From positions 7,032,464 through 7,096,463 of the forward strand of contig NC_039511.1 of the NCBI RefSeq assembly GCF_003672135.1: a stretch of DNA of 64,000 nucleotides, written 5' to 3'. This document shows, piece by piece, positions 7,213-20,131 of this stretch (position 1 is its first letter; each line of letters opens with the position of its first letter). This stretch comes from Ooceraea biroi. Lineage: Eukaryota; Arthropoda; Insecta; Hymenoptera; Formicidae. The position numbers and the translations under genes are program-made. The notes beneath the pieces are model-generated. The model made no database searches. It was not told the DNA's origin and saw only the letters and a list, made by a program, of their open reading frames with translations.

Positions 7213-10200
7213 CAAATTCATTAACGTTCGTATAACGTAACATGCTTTTTGACTTTTCACGGGTTCGGCAATTACGAATTTCGTAAATGCGTCCACAATT
7301 ACTAGCAGAAATTTATTCTGTCGTTTACTCGTCTCAAAAGAGCCGACATGATCCATGTGTATCGTATGAAATGGTATCGGCACCTTCTCGATTACGTTCA
7401 ATTTACACTGCTTTTTCCCAGCCGTGTTCTTGTAATATGCGCAATTTAAACAAGCGTTTATATACTTTAATACAAAACGTCTCATACCTGCGAACCAATA
7501 ATTGCGCTTGATACGCTCCAGCGTTTTCTCCAAACTCAAATAACCTGCATCATCGTGACATAGCCTGCAGATCTGGAACCGCGCATCCTGCGGCATTACC
7601 CATCTACTCGTCTAATGGTCCAAACGTTTATATACCTTACCGTCCTTGATTAAATATTCGTCAAAATAATGTTTCGTTTCATGTGTCGGTTGATTGCGTA
7701 AAACTATCGTGCGAATTCGTGACAGCTGCTCGTCTTGTAATTGAGTCGCCAGAATCCAATCACCTTCCGTAATGTCCACTCCCGCCACTTCTAGTTCTAC
7801 CGGCACAGGATTGCGACTAAGCGCATCTGCATGCGCCATTTTAGATCCGGCGCGATACTCGATATCAAACGTATAGTCCTGTATCTCCAGCCACCACCGG
7901 GCAACGCGCGGGAGCAGATCTCGTTTAGTGAAAGTCGTACGTAAAGCGTTGCAATCGGTTACAACCTTGAATTTTAGTCCGAGTAGGTATACTCTAAAGT
8001 GACGCAGCGCCAAGACAACTGCCATTGTCTCCAACTCATAGGAGTGATAGCAGCGTTGGTCTGCGGTTGTTTGCTTACTGTAATACGCTATAGCAGTCAT
8101 GTGACCATCAATTTGCTGCAACAGTACAGCTCCCACACCGACTGCGCTCGCATCCGTATGAACTTCGGTAACTCGATTTGGATCAAATATCGCCAGTACC
8201 GGTCGCGTCGTAAGAATAATTTTGAGCATGCCAAATGCTTCCTGCTGCTCTTTATTCCATACCCAAGGCTCGTTTTCCTTAGTCAGTCTTGTCAATGGCT
8301 CGGCTATCGTTGCGAAGTCCTTGACGAATCTTCGGAAGTAACCAGCCAGCCCTAGGAATTGGCGTACTTGCTTCACAGATCGTGGAGCCTCTATATGCAA
8401 TACCGCATTGATCTTATTCTTTCCAGGTCTGACTCCCTGCTCACTAATCTCTCTACCTAAATAATCTATTGTCTCAACAAAGAATTAACATTTTTGCAAT
8501 TTAAGGGTTAAATGATATTCTCGAAATACTTCGAGTATCTGTCGTAGTAGGATCATTCCTTCTTCTATCGTCTTAAACGGAATAATTACATCGTCTAAAT
8601 ATGGGAACGCCACAGAGTTTCTTAATTTTCCCAACAATTTGTCCATAAGTTATTGAAACAGGGCCGGCCCGTTGGTCAACCCGAATGGCATACGTAAAAA
8701 TTCGTAGTGACCCTCTGTGGTCACGAACGCCGTTTTCTCAATGGAACCGACCGCTACTGGTATTTGATAATAGTCAGATGTTAATTCGAGTCCTATGAAA
8801 TACTTGTTACCGCCTAGGTTATCTATCTGTTCTTCAATTAACGGCATCGGATATTTGTTCTTAACTGTGATCGCATTTAGCTTCCGGAAATCTACGCACA
8901 TACGATACTCGCCGTTCTTTTTCTTTACGAGCAAGATGGGACTAGCGTATGGCGAACTCGACTCTCGAATAATATCGTTTTCTAACAATTCCTGAATAAT
9001 ATTTCGCAGTATCTGCTTCTCTGACACGGCTAAACGATACGGACGGTAAACTATTGGCACGTCAGATGTGCACTGTATACTCAACGCGACAGCGTCGGTT
9101 TTGCCTAAATCTTTCATAGTAAATGAAATACAATCACGATATTCCTCAAGCAACTTCATACACTTTTGCTTTGCGTCCTCATCGACGTTACCTATGTGCA
9201 TTGCTCCCGTCGTTAGTACATCAACACAATTAACCTCGAATGTACGTTCTAGTTTCTCGTCAATCGTAGCTACTTGCTTCAACAGCAATTCGTTTTTCTT
9301 TTTAATAACCACAACGTGTTCCTGTTCTAGAAAATCTCGTCCAATAACCACGTCATAAATAAGAAGATCGTCCGGCACCACAACAGTTTTAACGCACGCG
9401 ACTGCTTCCATAATTCTAATTTCGCACGACGTAGTCTTGTTACTGGCCACCGTTTGCCCGGCAAATCCTTTCAATACCAACTCTACCGTTGTATGCACAT
9501 TCATATTGTATTTATTAACAACTGACACTCGCAGCAAGGTGCAAGCGCTTCCTGTGTCTATTAACCCTTTTACCTTATGTCCGTTAACATGCACCGTGAC
9601 TATGTACATGCACGTCGTACGATTCGATTTCTCGACTGTGTTCACGTCTATCTTAAATGGGCACTTATCACTACAATGTCCTAACCGCTTACATTTATCG
9701 CACTCTACGCGCGGCTTCCGACATTTTCTAGCAATATGGCCCGCCTTACCGCAATTAAAACACTCTATTTGTGCGTGTTTAGCTTTTGCGTCACTAACCT
9801 CACTAGCCCACGTCGTGTTTTCCTCGCTTACGGTCTGCGATGTTTCCCGACGCGAGGAACTCGAAGCCCGCTCACGTTTGTGATCCGTCGTAACTTTACT
9901 TTTCGCGCTTTTTGACACCACGTTATCCAATTCCGTCATAAATGCATATAAAGCGTTCGCGTCTGCATGCTGTGCAGCACACACCGTTCTCGCAACAATT
10001 GGATCCGTAATCCCGCCGATTACCGCGTCAATAAGATATTTATCGGGTAATCGAACATTTAACTTACGTAACTTGTTCAATTTCTGGAAACAATAATCTC
10101 CCAGCGCTTGACCTGGTACGCTTCCATACAGTGCCGCCTCTCTTAGTAATTTAGCAAAAGGAATGGACTTACGAAAATGCTGTAGTAACAACTCTTTTGT

Positions 10201-10587
10201 TTCCGTCCACGAAATGGCTACGTTTTGACGAGTATCATACCATTGCCGTGCGTGACCTTTCAAACGACTAGGAATCAAACGCATAATCGTACGTTTATTC
10301 CAGCCGTACTGCTCAGCCAATTCGTCCACATGCTCGATCCACCTCTCAAGTACCAGGTCATCCTTCGATGGATCAAACAACGGTATCATTTGTTCGTCAC
10401 CTTTCTGCACGCATGAATTTCTCATGTGCGATCGTCGATCCAAACTCTCCACCATGCGTTCCAATCGCTCGAAACGCTCATCTCTTCGTTCTCTCTCATC
10501 GTTCGCTGTCGACGACGAAGAACATCGTCGCCTCTTCCTCGTCGCCTCGCCGTGATGCGATCTGCTACGCGATCGATGGCGATCCAT
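7213..10587 (-). pseudogene. Gag-Pol polyprotein, Ty3/Gypsy; three in-frame stops, integrase truncated
   Basis: The ATG at 10587 starts an Arg/Ser-rich N-terminus; the upstream ATG at 10638 is also possible. In order come a retrotransposon Gag domain, two zinc knuckles (Cys-Phe-Asn-Cys-Gly...His...Cys and Cys-Asp-Lys-Cys...), an aspartic protease motif Leu-Ile-Asp-Thr-Gly-Ser, reverse transcriptase, RNase H and integrase zinc-binding region. The polymerase motif Tyr-Leu-Asp-Asp lies near 8600. Stops occur at 8648-8650, near 8486 and at 7612-7614, all without frame change. In RT motif A the usual Leu-Asp-Leu reads Leu-Glu-Leu, and in the integrase zinc region one His reads Tyr. Gag and Pol share one frame with no shift. 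Confidence 0.85.
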
Positions 10588-10689
10588 GCTCGTACGTACA
10601 CGTCGTAGGTTAGCCGACCAACAAGGCACGTATAGCAAATCCCTTCTTCTGATATGTAAAATAATTCGATCTTACGGTTGTCTACAGGT

Positions 10690-10950
10690 ACGAAATACAA
10701 CGTCGTGATATTCGTTTACTACTTATATTTGATTCTTTATAATGACGCAACAATATACGTCCTTTGTCAGACTGTCGACTCGAACGGTTACACCTCAATC
10801 GTCGTCTCGCAGACGAGCGCGTCTTCGTGTGTTCGTTGTTTTATGCGCGCGCCTCGCGGCGCGCCCCTGGTACGTCGCCACCTCACGTGATGGCGTTGAT
10901 TTTCGATACCGCGGCGGCAGCGGCTAGATATATAGACTTATTTTCCTACA
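10690..10950 (-). repeat. Candidate 5' LTR of the Ty3/Gypsy relic
   Basis: Read on the minus strand the stretch begins TGTAGG, contains a GC-rich inverted segment followed by ATAAAA, and ends near ACA just before the Gag leader. No second LTR exists in the window to compare, and no convincing primer-binding site was found. Confidence 0.3.
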
Positions 10951-11284
10951 TTAAGATATCGCGAATTCGCCTGCGCTGTCTTTTTTCAGAATCGTTTCTA
11001 GTTGTTTCGTTTGTAGTTGAACTTTTCAAAGTTATTAACGTTTGTTTAAATAAAAAATAGCTAACTTTGCCATTTGTTAAGATATCGCGAATCCGCCTGC
11101 GCTGTCTTTTTCAGAATCGTTTCTAGTTGTTTCGATTGTAGTTGAACATTTAAAAGTTATTAACATTTGTTTAAATAAAAAATTTGCTAACTTTGCTATT
11201 TGTTAAATATCTCGGTTCAACTACAAACGAAACGAAACAACTGCAAACGATAGAAGACTGCACAAGCAGATTCGAGATATCTCA
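10951..11284. repeat. 126-bp tandem duplication followed by a partial inverted copy
   Basis: Copies at 10951-11076 and 11077-11202 both begin TTAAGATATCGCGAAT and end near CTTTGC(C/T)ATTTG, with a few substitutions. Positions 11207-11284 carry an imperfect reverse complement of the first about 68 bp. It looks like the end structure of a small foldback element. Confidence 0.7.
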
Positions 11285-11380
11285 AAATTTTTAAAATTTA
11301 CAAAAAGCAATGAGATCATTAAAAAAATCTTATAAAGGTGAAAAAAGGACGCCAAGAACATAAAAAATCTCACCTTGTAT

Positions 11381-11966
11381 GCAACAAAAAGTTTAAAATG
11401 CTATTTATAAAAATCAAAACTAAATATGAAATCAATAGTTAACTAGCCAAGTACCTCGAAGCAATTCAGTTTGAGTATTTTATCCAAATGTTTTCCATGC
11501 ATACTCTCTTATCACATGACGACATTGAAGTACTTGGCGTGCCCGGGTTGCATCAAAACATGTTGTCCTACCTATAATCTGTACTTTACATGTAAATTAT
11601 GTGTTTCGACTAAGTAATGAAAAGAGATATTTATAATCACTTTCTTAGTCTGCAAAACTGTAAATGCGTTAATTTTATTTCTAACTACCAAGCTTTTTGA
11701 ATCATTATTGAAAATTAAGATACAAAATACAGTACAAATCAAGATGCTATACAAATTTATAAGAATTTTAAAAGATATTTAGAAGAAGACATGACCACTG
11801 CAACACGAGCCAAGTACTTCAATGTCGTCATGTGATAAGAGAGTATGCATCGAAACCATTTGGATAAAATACTCAAACTGAATTGCTTCGAGGTACTTGG
11901 CTAGTTAACTATTGATTTCATATTTAGTTTTGATTTTTATAAATAGCATTTTAAACTTTTTGTTGC
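11381..11966. mobile_element. Foldback (MITE-like) element with about 170-bp arms
   Basis: The left arm, about 11381-11551, and the right arm, about 11799-11966, are near-perfect reverse complements (both include a CCAAGTACTT-type segment and a TTAACTATTGATTTCATA-type segment). They enclose about 250 bp of AT-rich DNA without a gene. Class and TSD were not determined. Confidence 0.75.
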
Positions 11967-12532
11967 GTACATTACAATATCTCAAGACTGACTGCATCAA
12001 TCTTGATCAAATTGGTCGCAATCGAAAGCTTGCACCCATATTATACAATAAAAGTGCCGTTAGATTTTTGATAACGGCTTTAGTTCCTGAAATATTTTAA
12101 TAATAAGTTTATGTGACCTGTCAAATGATATGAATTCCAGATAAGCTATACGGTAGCGCTCGACGTCTATGCACTGAACTTGGTAACGCTCGATGTTTAT
12201 GCAGTGATTCTCATTGTTCGGAGCCTTATTTTTTTATTTTTATGTACTTGGTGTCGCGACGCTACCGCGTCGCTTGATTGTCGTATGTACTTATTGTGCC
12301 ATATTATTGTATAAATATTCGTATCGTGTCATTCGTATTATAACAAACATGTATCTCGCGTCAACATGATAAGTTTTGATGTTACTGTGAGTACGGCACG
12401 AGCCGTAGTTACTGTGAGCGCCGCTGGGCGGCGACGCTGCTTATCTCGTACTCGCGCGTAAAGTATCTCACGGGTACTATATAAGTAGCGACGGCGAGTG
12501 CCGTGCATGGGCCATATATCGTTAAATGTATA
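11967..12532. other. Gene-free stretch, possibly LTR-derived
   Basis: No coding region is visible. Around 12360-12510 the DNA is richer in GC, with a TACTATATAAGTAG TATA-like signal. With the 114-bp repeat that follows, this could be a solo LTR, but no boundaries were found. Confidence 0.3.
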
Positions 12533-12646
12533 TATATTTCATACAGTCTTATTTATTGCGATTCTGTGTCATTGATTATATCTCTGGCATAAAAGGTTAC
12601 ACAGTTTACACGATTCTCCCATCTTCTCACCACTTTCTACAGTATA
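12533..12646. repeat. 114-bp direct repeat, left copy, abutting the Harbinger element
   Basis: It runs from TATATTTCATACAGTC to CCACTTTCTACAGTATA and matches 28394-28507 in the same orientation with about eight differences. The copy ends exactly at the 3-bp TSD of the Harbinger element. Confidence 0.8.
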
Positions 12647-13343
12647 TGGGCCAAAGCACAAACATGGCATAGCGATCTACGACAGTCGTAGTCGTAGACG
12701 TAAGTAACGCACAAGCTTTGACGTATTATTCCTGTGTCGTATAAAATATACTTAGCTTCTTAACCGAAAGTAAGTACATTGATATTTTCTAAATAAATTA
12801 AGAATAATTCTATTTAATAAAACAAAGTTAATTGTTTAATTGATAAAAGTAAATGAGATTTTTATTACATTTATTCTGAATGATCTGTTTTTGTGCCTAT
12901 CTATTTGGGTAAATGATAATCGATGATCATTTTAGGTTAGCTGCAATTTTTCTTTATATGACTGTTTAAAAGATCGTTTTATGTTTAACACAAGCTTTGA
13001 CAAGTATTCTGTTGTCATATAAAATACTTAAGCTTCTTAATCAAAGGTAAGTAAATATGATAATTGATATGATTTTTGTTTTTATTTATTTGATTCAATG
13101 ATAATCAATGGTCATTTTAGCGAACAATAATTTCAATTTGTCGTGAAAATAAAATAGTAATAGTAATTTTACAATTAATAATAAAAATTTGTTGAAATGT
13201 ATTGGATAACAATGATGCGGTTTTATGTTCACAGAAATAAGAGAAAATAAGATGAAAAATGCAAATGAGTTTTTAGTATACGTACTTCATTGGTTATGTA
13301 TATATATTGTGCTTGTGCCTAAAAAACAACAAATAAGATGGTT

Positions 13344-13351
13344 GCATAGAC
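13344..13351. repeat. hAT target-site duplication, left (GCATAGAC)
   Basis: The 8-bp GCATAGAC is repeated exactly at 17105-17112 on the far side of the element. Eight bases is the hAT hallmark. Confidence 0.85.
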
Positions 13352-13883
13352 CAGTGCTCGGAATTAGTTGCACATTTCGGCCCGATTTCAGAGACGACGC
13401 CTACTATCCTCTCCTGCCACCTCGGGGCTGAGCGGCCGGGCTGCCGCGACGAGCCGGCCGCGCGCTTGACGCTGTTTCTCAGGAGCGTCTCTATATAAAA
13501 AGTATGCTATGTCGTACCTTCCGTCAAATTGTCATTGAAATATAAATAATGTGTATTTTTATAAATAATTAAATGCTCAATTTTCTATCATTAATGTATT
13601 ATTTTAATTACATATATATAATTATAAATATATATATTTATTATAATAATATATAATATACTTACTTTTGATATTTATTTTTTTATACTTAATATAATTA
13701 ATTTTGATAATAGCTTTCCGCATCACCCGTGAGGTACTATTGTTGATGCGTTTGTTTAAAGTGGTTTCCCCAGTAGGCCTATTCCACTAAGAGATGAAAA
13801 TGATAATATGTGGCTTGGCAGGAAAGCAAGATATAAAATCATGTAAAGTTGAAAGATGAAGCGGAAGAAACAATTTAAAAATT

Positions 13884-15708
13884 TTAATTTGACCTTCTAG
13901 GTCGCTTACATGAAGCTACTAGGGAGGATACATCCACAGAGAGTTTAGAAGAATTATTTAGCATCAGCGAGGACAATGATGTATCGCTCAAGGAAGAACG
14001 CTTTTCCGTTTTTGTTAATTTCATTCTAGAAAAAGAGCATTCGCATAAATATGTGGATCCGAACATGGAGAAAATTCGAAGACCGAAATTTCGAAGACGT
14101 GGATAACGTGATACATTTAAAGTTTGAAAAATTCGACCCCATTTTCTGGACGTGCCTTTAAAAAAAGATCACTTTGCAAATCGCAAAGTTCTTCCTGAAA
14201 ATCTAAGCTTTGCTCTTGAATTTGGACAATGCGTGGGTTCTCGAAAAGTATTAAATCTTTTCTTAGCGTTTCAAAATCACGGAAACACGTATCAAATTGA
14301 TTTATTAAAGAATCAATTATAGCGAAATGTTTTTCAAACTTACAATTTGATCCGTGTTCTTCAAAGAGAATCTGGCAAGAAGGAAAAAAATGAAAAATAT
14401 TATTTTCTAATTGATTTTTAAATAATACTAACTTTTTGCGAAAAGAATCGACATGACAAACTAATTGCGAAATGATTTGATTGGTCTTTTGCAGCTTTAA
14501 ATTTAAAATATTTAAATGATTTGTCATGTCAGTTATTAAAGCAAGCTCGCAAAGTGAGTCTACATCTGTGAAGAAAAATTAAAATTCCTCAAATTTTGCA
14601 GGTAATTCGTCTTGCAAGAAAAGGAAGATCTCTTTTCTTATTGCAAAGAACTTTTCTAAACACTTTCCTGCACTGAGCCACCGAACTTCACAATACAGAG
14701 GCACATCTGTGTAAATTGCGTTATGCTCCTCCAGAAAGAGTTGAAACTTTCGATGAGAAAGGAATTTTAGACCGCCTTTAATAGTATTAATAATTTTTGT
14801 GACAGTTTGCATAGAGGTACACAGTTTCACAACTTTCCCACATAACGCTTCTTGATGAATAATACAATGAATGACTGGGAACTTTAAATCTCGCTGCTTA
14901 ATTTGACCGAAGAACCCGTTTTTTGAACCTAACATTGCCTTTGCGCCATCAGTTACGATAGCGGAACATTTTAAAAAATCACTATCAAATTTTTGAAGTG
15001 TTTGGTTAACAGCTTCGAAGATATCAATACCTTTCGTTGTGCCATGTAGTGGGACAAAATCTAAAAGCTCCTTGACATATAAAAAATCGGTTTGCACGAT
15101 TCGAGCAAAAATACTCAATTGACTCACATGCCGATTATCGGTGCTTTCATCAAGACATAATGAAAAAAAAGAACAAGATCCTAATAAAGATTTTAATTTG
15201 TTTTGTAGGGAAGAAGTAATATCATCTATTCGCGATTTAACAGTTTTATCACTTAATGGAATGCTAGCAGCTTCTTCAAGAGTCAAAGAATTTCCAAACG
15301 ACTCCACTGCTGTGATGATGCATTTCTTTATAAATTTTCCATCGCAAAACGGCTTGGAATTTTTCGCGAGAAGATTTGAAATAGCGTACGATACTGTAAG
15401 AGCTTTTACCGAAGGTGTAGCATTATCGATATGAGAATTCGAACTACACCTTCTTGATAAACTAATTTTAAACCTTCGATTAGATTAGATTTCTCCTGAT
15501 CCACATATTTTGAGTACTCATTAAGATGTTTAATTTTTAAATGTCTCTCAAGGACAAATTTTTTAACAATGGAGGGTTGATAACCACACAGAAGACAGGT
15601 GGTTTTATTGTAAATAGATGCAAAAAAAATTTCTTCCCATACCTTATCAAAAGATTGCACGTATCTTCGCTCCATTTGGTCCATTGGTCGATTAATAAGC
15701 AATGTCAC
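13884..15708 (-). pseudogene. hAT transposase (GTF2IRD2/ZBED-like), fragmented
   Basis: Open segments at 15708-15406, 15307-14579, 14527-14117 and 14066-13884 make one degraded gene. The first holds a zinc-finger-like Cys-Leu-Leu-Cys-Gly...His-Leu-Lys-Ile-Lys-His. The second holds the DDE core with Cys-Leu-Asp-Glu-Ser-Thr-Asp and Ile-Val-Thr-Asp-Gly-Ala, then Cys-Glu-Val-Arg-Trp-Leu-Ser. The last resembles the hAT C-terminal dimerisation region (Glu-Cys-Ser-Phe-Ser-Arg-Met-Lys). Several stops and shifts separate the parts. Confidence 0.75.
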
Positions 15709-16029
15709 ACTAGTGTATCTCTATCACTATCGCTCTTATGCAAATAGCACCTTTTTCCGTAACGTGGATCTTTAAAGCTCGAACTCTTACCATGCCCGTT
15801 TCGCTGGTGAGATACCGTTGAGAAACAACAGAAGCGATAAAACAATTGCATATCGCACTGTAGGAATACGTGCCTGAGGCGCGAAATTAAAAGACCCATA
15901 TTACAAGACCGAAAATGTTACTTGATAATAGCGATAATGCTACGTGTAATAGCATAAAGATACTACTGCTTATTATATTTCGTCATCATCTTCATTATCT
16001 TTTAGTAATTACATGGTACAACAACGGGT

Positions 16030-16709
16030 ATTGATCTTCTTCGAAGCTGTTACTTAACTCTCCAAAAATTTGATACTGATTTTTCAAAATGTTCGACTAT
16101 CGTAACTGATGGCGCAAACGCAATGCTAGGTTCAAAAAACGGATTTTTCGATCAAATAAACCAGCGTGATTTAAAGTTTCCTGTCATTCATTGCATTATT
16201 CATCAAGAAGCGTTATGTGAGAAAGTTGTGAAACTATGCACCGCAATGCAAACGGTCACACAAAAATTATTAACATTATTAAATATTATTAATATTAATA
16301 TAATATTATTATTAAAATTGCAAGATTCTCTTTGAAGAACACGGCACAAATTGTAATTTTGAAAAACATTTCGATATAATTGATTTTAATAAATCAATTT
16401 GATACGCGTTTCCGTGATTTTGAAACGCTAAGAAAAGATTCAATACTTTTTAAAACCTCACTTATTGTTCAAATTCAGGAGCAAAGCGTAGAATTTCAGA
16501 AAAAACTTTACGATTTGCAAAGTGATCTTTTTGTAAAGGCACGTCTAGAAAAGGGAGTCCAATTTTTCACACTTTTAGATGAATCGTATTATCCATATCT
16601 TCTGATTTCTCTTTCGACTTTATATGATATCTTACGATTTTACTTTCCTGCCAAGACACATATTTATCATTTTCATCTCTTAGTGAAAGAGGCCTATTGG
16701 GAAACTTAA
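16030..16709 (+). pseudogene. Second hAT transposase fragment, inverted relative to the first
   Basis: Positions 16123-16260 encode the same Met-Leu-Gly-Ser-Lys-Asn-Gly-Phe-Phe segment and following 40 residues as the minus-strand copy at about 14830-14935. Positions 16330-16560 match the segment at 14150-14360. Material between is deleted. The divergence between copies shows that the duplication is not recent. Confidence 0.7.
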
Positions 16710-18832
16710 AAAATATGCATCACCAATACCTCACGGGTGATGTGGAAAGTTATTGTCAAAATCAATTATATTACATATTATATCAAAAATGTATATAATA
16801 ATAAAACATATATATTTATAATAATATACATTATTATAATAATATATATTATTATAATATATTAATAATAGAAAATTGAGCGTTTAATTATTTATAAAAA
16901 TACAAATTGTTTATATTTCAATGACAATTTGACGGAAGGTACGACATAGAATACTTTTTATATAGAGACGCTCCTGAGAAACATCGTCAGGCGCGCGGTC
17001 GGCTTGCCGCGACAGCCTGGCCGCTCAGCCCCGAGGGGGCAGAAGGGGATAGTAGGCGTCGCCTCTGAAATCGGGCCGAAATGTGCAACTAATTCCAAGC
17101 ACTGGCATAGACGATGGCATGTTAGACCAATTAATCAAAGAAGAGCTCAATATGGGGATTATGAAAATGTATTTCAAGAACTGAAAAATGATAGAACAAT
17201 GTTTTACCGTTATGTTAGAATGACATTTGAAAACTTTATGCAGCTTCTTGAATTAACAACACCATATTTAATAAAAAGAGTGTACGTACTCTTGTTCCAG
17301 AACATAGACTCATAATAACACTTAGGTAATAATTTTACACTATATAATATTTATGAATATTTTAAATTATTAATATTTTACAATATTTGATATTGTAATT
17401 ATTACTTTTGTTTTATTAGATAATAATTTGTATTTGTACAATATAAATTTAATACATTATTGTTTGTAGATACCTTGCCACGGGTGATTCGCCATTATCC
17501 ATAGCAGTAGCATTTCGAGTTGGAGAATCCACTGTCAGAAACATAATAAAGAAAGTTAGTTTAATTTTGATAAAAGTATTACAACCAATATATATTGCTC
17601 CTCCTATTGAAGAAGATTGGAAGAAATGTGCAGATGGTTATTGGAAGAGGTGGAATCTCTCTAATTGTGTTGGATCGTTTGACGGAAAACACATAAGACT
17701 ACAGTGTCCTCCAAATTCGGGAACTTTATTTTATAATTATAAAAAGTATTATAGCATCGTTTTAATGGCTGTGGCAGATCATTTATACAGATTTACTTTG
17801 GTTGATGTAGGAGCCTATGGAGGTAAGTCCTATAAAAATATAATTTGTACACTTTAACAGTGAAATATATTTAAAACAGTATGTATCTAATTTATTGTAG
17901 GAAACAGCGATGGAGGAATTTTTAATGATTCTCAAATAGGAATAAATCTAAATAATGAACAATTAAATCTACCAAAAGCAACTATTAATCTTCCTGGTAT
18001 CAATTTAAAGACATTTGGATATTTCGTTGCTGATGACGCCTTTAGACTCACAAATAGAATAATGGAACCATATTCTGGTAAGAATTTGAGCGACAACCAG
18101 AAAATTTGTAACTACAGATTGTCTAGAGCACGTAGAACTGTTGAGAGTGCGTTCGGAATTCTTGCCAATAAATGGAGAATATTGCATACGGCCATTTGCA
18201 TGCTACTAGAAACTGCGAACATAATTGCTACAGCTGCGGTTTGTTTGCACAATTATGTGCTAAAAGAAGAACAACAAAGTGGACATAAATGTTATAGTAA
18301 AGAAACAATTGCAGAAAGTAATACAAATTAGGTACAAAATTATAATTTAGTAATTAGAAAAATATATGGCTCAACTTTAGTATACCACCCCCTTCCGATT
18401 TTGATGAAATTTTACAGGTATGTAGTACTAAGTGAATGTTGTCGAAATCAAAAGTACGGAGTTGCGGAAATGTCTAGTTTCCGAGAAATTTAAATTTGAA
18501 GTATTCGGCTTAATGAACGTTTTTAAATATTTTGATATAGAAAAATAAGGTAAAAATATTAGCGTAGCCACCTCCGACCATCTTGACATATATTATAGAA
18601 GACATCCTCTTTGTGACCTTCAAAAGATTTCAGTCGTCGTTTGTCGACAACATTCAGTTAGTACAACATACCTGTAGAATTTCATCAAAATCGAAGAAGG
18701 GTAGTATACTAAAGTCTTACCGGCTCGTGTCCTTGTCAAGGTCAAGGTCATCGGAAATGGCTACGCTACTGTGTTTACCAAAAATAATTAGAATTCAAAA
18801 ATACTTTGGTGGAATATTTTATTTTGTTAATA

Positions 18833-20131
18833 TTGGGTTGGCCAAAAAGTAATTGCGTTTTTTTTTATATAAATAAAAGGCGAATTTTTCATGGGAAACA
18901 AAAACTTTATTAAACAATATATTGTCCATTTTGTTTAATTATCTTTTGCCATTTTTCAGGCAACTTCATGATTCTGCGCTCAACAAAGTTCTTATCTTTT
19001 TCAGCAAAAAATAATTCCAAGAACGATTTGATATCCTCATCAGCAGTAAAGGTTTTACCATTCAAGGCGTTTTGCAAAGAACGAAACAAATGGTAATCTG
19101 ATGGTGCCAGGTCTGGCGAATATGGTGGATGTGGTAACATCATGGTAACACATCCCATCCAAGCTGCAACAATTTTTGACGAGTGACCAAACTTGTACGT
19201 GGTCTAGCGTTATCATGGTGAAACGCAACACCTTTGCGATTCACCAATTCTCGACGTTTCTGTTTGATGGCATCATTTAATTTATCCAGTTGACGACAGT
19301 ATACGTCTGAATTAATGGTTTGATTCCTTGCAAGCAGCTCAAAATACACAATACCTTTAAAGTCCCACCAGACTAACAGCATAATCTTTCTTTGGTGAAT
19401 ATCTGCTTTTCAAGTGCTTTGAGCAGGTTCATCACGCTTGCTCCACGATCTTTTTCGTTTGACGTTGTTGTAGACGATCCATTTTTCGTCGCCTATTATC
19501 ATACGTTTCAAAAATGGATCATTTTCCTCACATTTCAAAAGAGAATCGCAGATGTCAATACGGTTAGTGAGATGAATTTCTTTGAGCTCATGTGGTACCC
19601 AAATATCGAGCTTACTAATGTATCCAAGTCGTTTTAAATGGTTTTTAACACTCGATTTCGATATGTTAAGATTCTCAGCAATCTCTCGTGTCGTTAAACG
19701 CCGATTGGAATCGATCAGTGCCTTTATTTTGTCATCATCAATTTCGATTGGCCTTCCTGAGCGTGGTGCATCTTTCACATTAAAATCTCCAGATCGAAAT
19801 TTAGTAAACCAATTTTGACACTGCCGCAGTTTTAAAGCATCTTCGCCATATACATCACATAACTTTTTATGAGCTTGCACAGCGTTTTTCCCTTTTCGGA
19901 AGTAATAAAACAAAATATGACGAAAATGTTCTTTTTGATTTTCCAGTTTGAAATCGACGGCAAACAAACAATTGTTAACAAAATCGTGTACTTTCTTTTT
20001 CTAAAACAAGCTTGAACTGTGAGTTGTTAACCTACATAATGAATTTGCTGTTTAGAATGAAGTTAGTTACATTTCAAGATATGTATGTCCATCTATTGGA
20101 AAAAAACGCAATTACTTTTTGGCCAACCCAA
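18833..20131. mobile_element. mariner element, 1299 bp
   Basis: The termini TTGGGTTGGCCAAAAAGTAA and reverse complement are nearly perfect, with TA on each side (18831-18832 and 20132-20133). The length is standard for mariner. It is inserted in the Merlin element. Confidence 0.9.
18910..19967 (-). pseudogene. mariner transposase (DD34D), broken
   Basis: The ATG at 19967 begins a helix-turn-helix DNA-binding region. Catalytic segments read Ile-Gly-Asp-Glu-Lys-Trp, His-His-Asp-Asn-Ala-Arg-Pro and Ser-Pro-Asp-Leu-Ala-Pro-Ser-Asp-Tyr. A TGA at 19410-19412 lies in frame before the segment starting Lys-Ala-Asp-Ile-His-Gln. Near 19145 a one-base shift separates the middle part from the C-terminal part. 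All three Asp residues survive, so the decay is modest. Confidence 0.85.

Larger units (their letters stand above)
7213..10950 (-). mobile_element. Ty3/Gypsy-type LTR retrotransposon relic, 3' truncated
   Basis: Gag, protease, reverse transcriptase, RNase H and the start of integrase lie in one minus-strand frame. The element stops abruptly inside integrase at about 7212 with no 3' LTR. A 5' LTR has not been proved. On the minus strand a TGTAGGAAAATAAG-like start at 10950 followed by a TATA-like ATAAAA and an ACA near 10690 make 10690-10950 a candidate. Confidence 0.8.
13352..17104. mobile_element. hAT transposon with head-to-head partial transposase copies
   Basis: Termini are CAGTGCTCGGAATTAGTTGC at the left and its near reverse complement ending GCACTG at the right, with 8-bp TSDs. 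The inverted repeat is unusually long: 13352-13860 mirrors about 16600-17104, covering termini and the 3' end of the transposase gene. The interior has a longer transposase on minus and a shorter fragment on plus, with 5' ends facing each other. Confidence 0.85.
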
